NCBI RefSeq assembly: GCF_026151205.1
Contig: NC_087080.1
Coordinates: 17,149,337 to 17,213,336 of the forward strand
DNA from: Bolinopsis microptera
Lineage: Eukaryota; Ctenophora; Tentaculata; Lobata; Bolinopsidae
DNA length: 64,000 nt
Direction: 5' to 3'
Under the pieces are notes generated by a model. The model was not told where the DNA came from. It saw nothing but the letters and a program-made list of their open reading frames with translations, and made no database searches. This document shows positions 12,071 through 21,981 of this stretch, in pieces; positions within the stretch are counted from its first letter, which is position 1, and every line of letters begins with the position of its first letter. The position numbers and the translations under genes are program-made.

Positions 12071-13171
12071 TAGTTTTTCAGAGTTAATCATCACATATAG
12101 ACAGCATGAGAGTAGGCCTGGCCATCTCGAAGTGATAATAATAATTAAATGTTTCGCAGATTGGCAATTGATCGGTGTAGTTGGTGTTGTACACACTGCA
12201 CTGATAACGATATCACGTTGAACGTGTAATGTAAATATAGTGTGGATACATGCGAATATATATTCTAAATAACTGGTTAACAGGTATGGTTAATCGTGTT
12301 CAAAAGGAAATTTGCAATCACTGTCTGAAGAATATTGGAGTAGGGCTTCCCCACTTTGAATGTTTTGTCTCGGTATTGTCGTATACTTAGTACTTACCAG
12401 AATACAAATTTAATATTTCGATTTGATATAAATTCAAAATTAGAACATTCAAATGGTAAAAAATTGTGAATGATTTTCATGGTGAATCAAGTTTCCAAAT
12501 TGTAAAATTTCACCATTTTGTTTGTTTGGGGACCGGTTTTTGGTTCACCAGCTAATGTTTACAAAATCATAAGATACATAACAATATAATTTTATTCAAT
12601 ATAAGTGAGAATGAGAATTAAAAATTATGATGTAACCTTTATCGTTTATTCTTTTTTTTAAACCAAAAACTTTAAAAAACTTCATTCAACATTTCAAATA
12701 AAACAAACAGTTATACTCATCAACCACTTATCATACACTAAAAAGTTGTTTAAAAACGCTACAGTGTACAATTACATGCGGTACATTTTCTTTCGCAATT
12801 TTTAAACTTTCTTCAAAACATCATCAAACAGTATAAGAAAAAAAAACAGATATTTATTCCGGACCATGCCGGTAGTTCTAATGACCAATTTACAAAAATA
12901 GTTATATATAAATAATATTATAATTATTGTCACTACAACAGCTACAGTGATGATTATTTACATAGCTGACTAGTGTCTTATTATTGTGTTAATTATAACT
13001 TAGTGTGGAACCTGACAGTGACTTTATTATTATCTAAGTTAGTGATCAGTTAGTGACTAACATAAAGAGTATACTGTGTTGAAGTAATTAGCTATTATTA
13101 AATGCATAAGTCGGATAACTAGGAGCATAAGTCCCACCTCCCTGGACCTCATTCCCTTCTCCCTCAGTCCC

Positions 13172-16100
13172 TTACATCGCCGCCCAACCGTGCATCACTT
13201 CTTCATAGCTGGGTAGTGGTGGTGCACTAATGTCTGGTGGTGGTGCACTAATGTCTGGTGGTGGTGCACTAATGTCTGGTGGTGGTGCACTAATGTCTGG
13301 TGGTGGTGCATTAATGTCTGGAGGCGGTGCACTAATGTCTGGTGGTGGTGCATTAATGTCTGGAGGCGGTGCACTAAAATCTGGAGGCGGTGAACTAATG
13401 TCTGGCGGTGGTGCACCTATGGCTGGAGGCGGTGCGTTTGCGTCCGGCTGGTATTGGAGGTTGATGTGTTGCACCTGTTCTTGTTGACGAAGTGGGATTG
13501 TACCGATGGTGATGTTCAACGGAACGTTCAGATCATACCCAAACCATAAGGGATGCACACTGAGCACCACAGTGTACATTATATCTATGATGTTACAGTT
13601 GATGAGGCGGGAGGGCGGGAGGGGTGGTAGGAGGAGCCCGACATTACTCCACGTGAAACTGGTACCCGGTGCAATCCTTCCCCTCGTGCGGGTCAATATT
13701 GTCTTGTTTACGGTCTGCTTCTTACCACATGATGATGTGAAAATATTGCTCTCAATCAGCTTTATCTTTGATTTGGTCATGACCTTGTTGCTAAGATTCT
13801 CTATACTAGCGGAAAAGGAAATGCTCTCCCCACACACGAACCCCAGCTTGGGGAAGGAGAGTGAAGCGCTGAGTGGACCAGTAGTACAGCAGAGATATCC
13901 AAACTTTTTACTCCCACTAATGGTCTTCGGATGTGCTGCACCTGAAATAATTTGGTCGATCAGCAGTTATGTTTTAAGATATATTATGAGCTTTGTCGAG
14001 TAAATGTGGTGTATGAGCGTGTCAAATTTTGCAGAAATCTCAGAACTTGTTAAGGCCAGAGGGGGGAGGGTAAATGGCACTTTTCTAGTTTTCATATAAT
14101 ATTTGATAATAGCTGCTGGAGACGAACAAGAAGAAAAAAACCGGATCAAAATCTGACCTTGCGTTCCTGAGATATCGCGCGCTAAATTTTGAGGTTTACC
14201 TGTAATTATATGTTAAACTGGATCTTTAAACGGCTGTAACTTTTTTGACCTTTCGATTCCTTAGTTGAGAAAACCGGCCACTCCCTGATCTTGAGGTTTG
14301 GTACAGTGGTTCCTTGGACAATTATCCTTATTTATGGTGCAGCGATTTTTTTTATTTGAATCGGTTCTCGAATTATGAGGTTAACCATGTCAAAAATTCG
14401 ACAAATTTAGTTGGTTAACCTCATAATTCGAGAAACGAGTCAAATAAAAAAATCGCTGCACCTAATGTCTAGATAGTTGTCCAAGGTAGTGTTGCAAGTA
14501 AGAGAGGCATACAGTTATATACTTCTTTTAATGAAAATGAATAAGAACTTCGTGAATTACTTGGTTTGGTCAGAAATGCACGTATACACAGGGGACCCGC
14601 TATCCTAGCAAAGACTCCAGAACACTTTATTGTTTTCACAGAGCTGGAGTGTAGAAATAGTCAAAGCTATTGTTTATTTCATTATACGATGAGACACCAT
14701 TAATTACATCCTTTCAGCGCTGATATATAACAAATAATTTGAGGTTAAATGGCGGAGAAGACAGAAGAAAACACATCGGCAAAGTCAATGGACGGCTATA
14801 CAGCAACGTGGCTAGTGGCCCGCCTGCACGGAGGGGACGGAACGGTTAACAGGTATGGTTAATCGTGTTCAAAAGGGAATTTGCAATCACTGTCTGAAGA
14901 ATATTGGAGTAGGGCTTCCCCACTTTGAATGTTTTGTCTCGGTATTGTCGTATACTTAGTACTTACCAGAATACAAATTTAATATTTCGATATTTCGATT
15001 CCTTAGTTGAGAAAACCGGCCACTCCCTGATCTTGAGGTTTGGTACAGTGGTTCCTTGGACAATTATCCTTATTTATGGTGCAGCGATTTTTTTTATTTG
15101 AATCGGTTCTCGAATTATGAGGTTAACCATGTCAAAAATTCGACAAATTTAGTTGGTTAACCTCATAATTCGAGAAACGAGTCAAATAAAAAAATCGCTG
15201 CACCTAATGTCTAGATAGTTGTCCAAGGAACTAGTTGTTTTAAACGATTTTACTGATAAGAGAGCAACTGTTACGGCACAAAGAAGCGCAAGCATTACTA
15301 GCAATATAAGTGTCCAAGTTACCCTCCTAGTCTCCTACACAATTTGAACTTTTTCGTCATATTTGAACTAACTATGAATTGATTGTGGGTATAAAATAAA
15401 ATTTTGTTTTACTAACAAGAAATGCACCGGTTTTCTTTTGTGGATGGCCGCTCAATTTCCCGATCCGTGATGGCTTATTTTACTAAATTCAATATAACCT
15501 GGGTCAAAGGTCAGCGCTTATGTGTAATTGTATTGCGCGAACGTTTTTCTATCGCGCATTCTTAAAATCGAGTCTAAAAACCTATCTTCTCCTACAATTT
15601 TTGAGCAATCACCCTCAAAATTTCAGGATATGTTCTTAGGATCAGTTAGAGGCCCCCTTAATCACTGATCACTTCTTATTGATCTATAAGAACATTTGTT
15701 GTTTTGAGATACGAACATTTTATGTTTAATTTCAATTCTGTATTTTATGTAGGGTCGGCACTAATATCTTTAAATGGTTTAACCGTCGTATTTTTATTTA
15801 GCTGAAATAGATTTTTTAATTTATGTTTTATAATTATGTACATTTTTCTCACTCCAGCTGCAGTCTGGTAGTGTCGAGATTCATGAATGTTTTTCTAGCC
15901 TTCTTTATATCAATAAATCATATTGTTGCCTCATTGCTAAAAGAACTGGATTCTTCCAGGAAGCATCCCGTGCACAGAGCTTGGTCTACATATATATTAA
16001 ATTATTAACCATTCATTCTGTATGTGCACGAAAATTTATTTCAATCAATCATTGTAGATATATTTTGGTCTTCAAGTGTAAATGTAATTGTAATACATTA

Positions 16101-19100
16101 ATGTAAAATGTGTTTAAAAAAAAGAAAACTCACCGTACATATCCTGGTTGAGGTCGATTGTTGACACAACTGTGACATCAAGAAAAATGTACAGAGGTTT
16201 CTTTTTTCTTCTAATTTTAACAGTCAAGTCATACTGGACCCTCCCTGTGGGTATGTGTTGTAAGTTTCAATCTGTGTCGCTGTGTGTAATCGAGTTTCAA
16301 GTTAAATCTCAAAATCACAAACGATATGCAATGATAAATCATCATTATGTCAATTGTTCAATTTAGACTTTGGATTTAGACTTGATGCAAATTTAGACTC
16401 GATGCAAATTTAAGCTATAATATTGAGATATTATTGGAGCCGTGGGCTTCATAGTATAGAGGAAGTCGTAAAGAGAGAGGAGAATGCACTCACTACTTAT
16501 GTGGTGAAGAGTAGAGACCCAGAACTGATTGCTCTGAAGGACTACTTTGTCAAAGACAAGAAGAGATAGAGAAAGAAACTGACCGAACACAACGCGAGGA
16601 AATACGCAAGGAGAAGTGGACAGCTAATATTAATAGCAATTGTTGCAATTTTTTGAATTTGCATATCATGAAGATCATCTGCCTGTATCCATACTACTTA
16701 ATATAACATTAGTAACAGTTTGATTACAAGATGATTTCATCGATATTATTTACGAGATATGGATCTTTAAAGAGCACAACAATTACAAGTTAAGACTCCT
16801 AAAATAGCTTATCAAATATTTATTCATTATTGCTGTAGCCTGTATTTATGATATGTTTAGAAGTTATAAATTAAAATTAAAGGGAGATTTGCAGGTGAAT
16901 GATATAGTCAGCTGCAACAATTATACATATCAAAGTAGTATGTAAAACGGTATCAATTGTGTGGACAGTAACCATAATGATAACGACTGTCCATCATAAT
17001 GCCAGATATCTCCACTGATTATGACTAATTATCATGATAATAATAGATAACTCTAATTGCAGTAAATATGTATAACCCCAGGTCACGAAGCAAATCACCC
17101 ACTTACCATGCTTTCCAGTGAAAGTGGCGGGTATGTTCGTGGGAAGAGTTATAGAGAAGGGCAAGTTGTGACGTCCAGCCGGAAGCTTGCTCTCCTCCCT
17201 GCCGTCCCCGATAAGATACAGTTCTATGTTAAGGTAGGTCTCAGAGTTTTTATAGTGAATTGTGTGGTTTCTCTCTCCTCCACTCTGCTCTGTCCAAGCA
17301 ACCTACGGAAGATACCCTGAGTTAAATAACCCATGACCCAGCAAAGTCCCCTATCATTGGTACACTCCCGATCACGAGCACGTGACTGTCCGCATATAGA
17401 CGATTTACACATTTAGTTTGATAGCTCCTGCTAAACTTACTTTTCGTATCAATTATATGTTTTAAATAATCCCGCTCCAGATCTAGGATATAATAATAAT
17501 AATAATACATTGTTGCAGTTGTTTCTCTTGCTTTCTTCCCTTGATTTGCAAGCCCTCTTTCTAGTATAAATATTGTGTTTAGTATTTTGTATCAATATTC
17601 TTGTATTGATTGTGGTAATTTGTGTGTCAGATTTCAGTAATAGGTGTTTGCTGAATTACTGTATTATACATTCTGTGACTCTAGCGAGTTGTAGTGAGTC
17701 CCATCTCTTGCCCTCTAAGCCCTGTTTCTTGTTTATACTGTATACAACAAATCATACTTATGTAATAAACATTTTTTTGTAGTGAAGGGTTGTTTGAATC
17801 TCTATTTGCTAAGTTATATAATATACACTTGGTGATCGTTTCTCCCGTTTTTCTTCCCTTGCATTGCAAAAACAATCAATACATAATGTTATATTCATAA
17901 ATAAATTCAAATTTCAATTTCAACCATATATACAGCACGCCGGGCAAGCCCTGTCTCTTGTAAAAACAACCACTTTTGTAGATACACACAGTGTCTACGC
18001 CTTTATCCTCTGGTCTCTAGGGTCAGCTGACTCCAGGCCAGATGAAAATTACCGATTGCCAAGGTTTGATGCCTAGGCGGTCGAGACCTCTTATTGAGAG
18101 GTCTTAACAATGTCACTGAAAAAGTACTTCCTTTGGAAAGAAAATAAGTCACACGGAACCAGAATGATAGACCTAACGCAGCAACATTTCAAGGATCTGG
18201 CCTATTACACTCAGGCAGACATAATGAGCTACAAAAATAAGATCTGGATTGACAGCATCGAAACAAATCTGCAATGCAGAACTGTCAGTAAGAACAAGGA
18301 GACCAAGATACTCGGTGCGATCACAAAGATCAAAAACAGTGGGCTGCTCCTAGACAAAAACAACTTCTTATTCGGGCACAATATGAGTAAAAATCTAGAC
18401 AGCCAAATAATGGACTACATTCACGGCAGCTCGCCACTCTTTGCGAATATCCAAAAGGTCATGGGTGGTGGCAGTGGTGAGGCCTGTCGTTTCTGCAACA
18501 GCTTCAATGATTCTCCTGTACACCAGCTCCTATTGTGTCTGGAGGTGCAAGACACCAGTTACCTGCAACTAAAAGAATAGAAGAGCTGGGTGGGGCTGAC
18601 TCACATTACTATCTAGATGAAGTGTTAACAAAAATCAGCACACAAAAAGTATTCATTAGAAGAGTCGAATTCCTTTGGGTACAAAATGATGCTCTCAAGG
18701 ATTTATCCAACTAAAAGATCATAAAATAATGACTCTGCAAACATCTCAGAGAAATAATACCACCGTAAAGAATAAAGAGGGGGATCCTGGACCCCGAAAT
18801 CCACCACTTTTCTGTACTTTCAGAGGTACCAATGTGGCAGATAACCAGGGCTCATGCTGCCGCTGAGCTAAAGCAGTAGAGGGGATGGCGGCTTCTCTAG
18901 GATCTAACACGTCCTGAAGCAGACCAACACTATGTCCCAACGCACTGGTGTTGGGATGTCTGCCCCCGGTACCTGTCCGGGTCAATAAAGCAGTCAAGCA
19001 TCATGTATGTTATGTTGAGCATTCTCAACCAACAAATGTGGGAACCCCCACGAAAGACCAAAACAGATCTAAAGAGACACTTAACAACATTGGAAAAATA

Positions 19101-19433
19101 GACTTCAATTTGTTTATATAATTTATAAAGCATATATTATTGCCCACGTTAAGGGGCCTGTTAATAATTTAGTAAATTATTTGCTATTTTAGATTTAATA
19201 ATAATAAAAATCTTATTGAGACCCGATATAATAATAATATAATATAACTCAGATTATGTAATTACACTTACATTGGCGTCACCATGCATTTCCAAGGTAA
19301 TCGCACGGAAGTCAAGCTCAGCTGCTAATTTGAGAAACACCTCTCCTGCTATGGTCTGTCCGGGAGAGTATACTGGCAGAGGGTTCCGGTTGTGAAGCCG
19401 GATCTCAAACTTTGTTATCGATTCCTTTTCCAT
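13172..19433 (-). CDS. Arrestin-domain (ARRDC-like) alpha-arrestin, copy C, complete
   Basis: Four exons join in phase: 19433-19272, 17302-17107, 16244-16134 and 13941-13172 (stop TAA at 13172-13174), 1239 nt in all, 412 aa, the usual length of animal ARRDC proteins. Residues 1-157 form the arrestin N domain (ITKFEIRLHN, LPAGRHNLPFSITLP, GKHG). The C domain starts near LCCTTGPLSASLSFPKLGFVCGE and ends near NVPLNITIGTIPL. A tail of APPPDI-type hexapeptides (about 324-397) is followed by LPSY (399-402), a variant of the PPxY motif by which these adaptors bind WW domains of NEDD4-type ligases. Family role: recruiting ubiquitin ligases to receptors and transporters at plasma and endosomal membranes; inferred here from domains only. 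A TTTATT at 13023-13028 could be the poly(A) signal (AATAAA on the minus strand). Intron 1 carries the 1.1-kb LINE fragment; intron 3 holds two small palindromic elements. Confidence 0.92.
13205..13440 (-). repeat. 18-bp coding minisatellite (APPPDI/N hexapeptides)
   Basis: About 11-12 units of an 18-bp repeat (CTAATGTCTGGTGGTGGT on the plus strand) encode A-P-P-P-D-I-S/N in the ARRDC tail. Unit variants (GGAGGCGGT against GGTGGTGGT) alternate, pointing to recent slippage. The copy number is likely polymorphic. Confidence 0.9.
14312..14486. mobile_element. 175-bp palindromic element, copy 1 (intron 3 of ARRDC C)
   Basis: Ends CCTTGGACAA and TTGTCCAAGG are exact inverts. The inner arms GGTGCAGCGATTTTTTT...GGTTAACC and GGTTAACC...AAATCGCTGCACC pair over about 50 bp around a 26-base centre. 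It is a foldback or MITE-like element without an ORF. A second copy with the same left flank lies at 15054-15228. Confidence 0.7.
15054..15228. mobile_element. 175-bp palindromic element, copy 2
   Basis: Same length and arms as the element at 14312-14486. The shared left flank (about 50 bp from GATTCCTTAGTTGAG) shows that a larger block was duplicated, not that two independent insertions occurred. Confidence 0.7.
18100..19210 (+). mobile_element. 5'-truncated LINE fragment in intron 1 of ARRDC copy C
   Basis: Same insertion as at 2579-3688, with the same 11-bp target duplication (18089-18099 and 19211-19221), so it was duplicated with the segment. Here the ORF2 remnant starts at 18110 and stops at about 18580 (ending LQLKE), one A longer near 18574 than in copy A. 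Confidence 0.85.
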
Positions 19434-19539
19434 CTTCAATAACAGAAATTCAGAGTCTGTTATTGATTTTAAAATCAAAATTTAGATGCATATTTAGATG
19501 CATATTTTTGATATATGCAATTTGTGTTGTATATATACA

Positions 19540-20759
19540 GGGTGGCCCAGAAGTAACTGCCCAAACGCAACCCTTTAATAACTCACGTAATTCTTCTTAG
19601 ATAGAATTGCACAGAAATTTCAGAGATTATAGATATGGGTCAAACTTAGATTTCCTAAAAGTTTCGTCAAATTTAATTAATTACAGTGGGTGTGGCATGC
19701 GACTCCCTCTTTTTCGCTATTGTCACCATAACATAAAGTGATAACGCTTTCAGCTAGGAACTTTAAAGTTTCTAGACATATTTGATCTGATATTATTATT
19801 ATAACCAACATTGCTTATATTCTGCCTTGTAAACAAAGAGCAAATCTTCTTAATGCCTTCTTCCTGTCCTAAAACTAAAACTTCATCCTATTAAAGTAAA
19901 GGCCTGTTGTTACCACAAGCTATTATACCGTCCCTCTCAAAAACATGCCTCAGCCTCCATCAAAAACAATTTTAGTTTTCAGTCCTTCTAGTTTCCAAAA
20001 ATCTACCGAGCTAGTGTTCTGGTGTGCACAAAAGCCCCTAAGCCCGTGCATTCCTTGCCCCCGCTAGCTGCCAGTCCTTGACAAACTTCCAATAGCAAAG
20101 ATCAACTAGTCATTTACAAATTGAGCACTATACAATTTTAATTGTTTTAAATATTGACTTTGTAAAATGAGCTAAAACATTGATTTATTAGTTTCATTAG
20201 TTTCATTGATAATTGAATTGCTTTCCCAAAATTTCAAGTTGGTTTTTCACAATTTAACCGAGTTATGGCTCTTTTAAGATATTGCTGATACTTGATCTTG
20301 GCACTTAAGCAGTGATTTCGTCACCCAATCAGTAATCTCATCGAAAGCTATTCGCTAGCGAGCAACAATGAGCTTCATTATGCGGTAACGAGTATGTTCA
20401 ATGTTGGTGGATGAGGAGCTGATCACTATGATTGAATAGTGACGTTCCTTAGAACCAATTTGAAATTTTAAGGAAAATGCTTTAATATTTTTTATATTAT
20501 AATAAATAATAATAAATAATAATATTGAATATCAAACCAAATATGTTTAGAAAATTTAAAGTTTTTAGCTAAAAGCGTAATCACTTTATGGTGGCAGTAG
20601 CGAAAAAGGGATTGGCGCGCCACACCCAATGTAATTTATTAAATTTGACGAATCTTTCAGGAAATCCAAGTTTAACATGACCCATATATTTTAATTTTTG
20701 AAATTTCTTTGCTTTGCAATTCTAAAAATATTTGCGTGAGGTATTAAAGGGTTGCGTGT
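19540..20759. mobile_element. Long inverted-repeat element upstream of copy C
   Basis: Duplicate of the element at 4018-5200, with about 220-bp imperfect arms. It has gained the roughly 40-bp AT-rich insertion near 20490-20530, next to an AATATTGAAT word. Confidence 0.5.
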
Positions 20760-20929
20760 TCATATAGCCGTACCATGTGTATACACGTACGGCGGTCGCG
20801 CGCTACTAACGCTCTGGTTAGAGCAAGGTTGCGTGTGCAGTGTGAAAAGTTTCTTTTGGGACACATTGTATTTTAAATGTAATAGATTTGATTTTGTTTC
20901 ATATGATCTAATGCGCGGCTTCTACCATT

Positions 20930-21075
20930 AAGTACGTTTACGATGCACAGGGGGGCTAAAACATAAAATCAGGTTTTCAATAAAACGGTGCCTTTTGTAG
21001 TTGAACTTCGCCAACAGTTGCGTTCGTCCAATGAAATCGCTGAATTTTGCAAGTCATTATGAATAATTGAATTAC
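20930..21075. repeat. Inverted repeat partner of 27958-28110, left side of the LINE
   Basis: The stretch with CGTTCGTCCAATGAAATCGC is the diverged reverse complement of 27958-28050 (GCGATTTCATTGGACGCGAA, then GTTGGCGACG against GCCAACAG). The two copies bracket the retrotransposon in opposite orientation. Confidence 0.6.
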
Positions 21076-21235
21076 ATACAATCATACATTCATAAGCGGA
21101 GCTTGGCTTACATTTGATACATGTTTCGAATCGGCGGCGCGCGCTTCGCGCGCGAAAAGTGGCATGCAACGTATGTCAAGCAATTACATAATGCAGTTTT
21201 AATACTTTCAACACTACTATATAACAAATAATTTG

Positions 21236-21512
21236 AGGATGTACCATGGAAGTCTAGAGTACCCGCAACAAAGAATGCAGCTGTAAACGACTTGGTAATG
21301 GGGTGCATGTGAGCTCTTGGGGCCAGTGGCATCAGAAGACTGGCTATCAGCCTTGGAAATAAGATGAGTTTTCTTTAGATTCATGACACATCCGCACTGC
21401 ATCTCCATCACCATGACACAAACATTCTTTCCTCCATTACCCCACCCTTGCCTAGCCCCACCCCTCCCTCCCTCTACCTGTTGCGGGTACTCTGGACTGC
21501 ATGGACATCCTT
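21236..21512. repeat. Inverted repeat just upstream of the LINE ORF1
   Basis: Arms at about 21236-21272 (GGATGTACCATGG, AGAGTACCCGCAACA) and 21479-21512 (TGTTGCGGGTACTCTGGACT, CATGGACATCC) are inverts with few mismatches, about 206 bp apart. They could be ends of a small element, or structured 5' sequence of the retrotransposon. I cannot tell which. Confidence 0.6.
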
Positions 21513-21981
21513 GAATAGAGGTAATTTTTATAGTAGTGTTGTGGTATTATCTTGAGTACATGTATCTATTATCTATATTCTATATCAACAAACTAGTGTA
21601 GACGCCCTATCTAGCCCAACCCTTCCCTTAACCCTCTTCAGCCCCTTTACTCTATAATACATTGTACTCTTATCCCACGCCCAACCTGCTATAGACATTA
21701 AATTATCTCTATCCCTCCCCTTTGGGACCTTGCAGTCCAACCCGCCCCCGCTCCCCTGCCACAACATCACCACTACATACCACCATACACTCATTTATTT
21801 AGGCTTTGTGCTCTTTGAAAATTCTCTCTGCTTATTCCTCTTGTTTAATCTATCTTTCCATTTGATATCACTCACTCATTTCAAAACTGTTTTACTCTCA
21901 TCATCTTATTTTCAGGCTGTTGGTTGGTTCGATGGTGTCCTGGCCCCAATCTCATCATGTGCTCCCTACCATTCTCTCTTC

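Larger units (their letters stand above)
11671..12274. mobile_element. Palindromic tRNA-derived insertion (inverted SINE-like dimer)
   Basis: An insertion of 604 bp is flanked by a 12-bp target duplication GGTTAACAGGTA (11659-11670 and 12275-12286). The empty site survives in the sister repeat near 14843-14858. Two arms (about 11671-11903 and 11912-12144) are near-perfect reverse complements around an 8-base centre TTCGCATG, with no indels between them. Each arm holds a 72-nt tRNA-like sequence followed by a T-run. The outer ends of the arms are TTATTATTATCAC and GTGATAATAATAA, which look like SINE 3' tails. About 130 bp to the right of the palindrome is not duplicated. The long variable target duplication points to LINE-type reverse transcription. 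Confidence 0.75.
11488..12424. repeat. Repeat shared with 14665-14994, split by the palindromic insertion
   Basis: The flanks 11488-11670 and 12287-12424 together match 14665-14994, from AGCTATTGTTTATTTC to AATATTTCGAT. The 14665 copy is uninterrupted and defines the empty target. It carries a short extra stretch after TTTGAGG. Part of it (ATAACAAATAATTTGAGG) also occurs near 21221. No ORF is seen. Confidence 0.85.
15522..21142. repeat. Direct segmental duplication, copy C (partner 1-5584)
   Basis: Partner of the segment at 1-5584. Differences are a few substitutions, single-base indels and a roughly 40-bp AT-rich (TAATAA-type) insertion near 20490-20530. The right breakpoint is at a GCGCGC-TTC-GCGCGC mini-palindrome near 21136-21153, where copy A goes on with unrelated sequence. 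Confidence 0.97.

Noticed and set aside
13230-13487. Plus-strand ORF of MSGGGAL repeats
   Set aside because: Shadow of the Pro-rich minisatellite of the antisense ARRDC exon.
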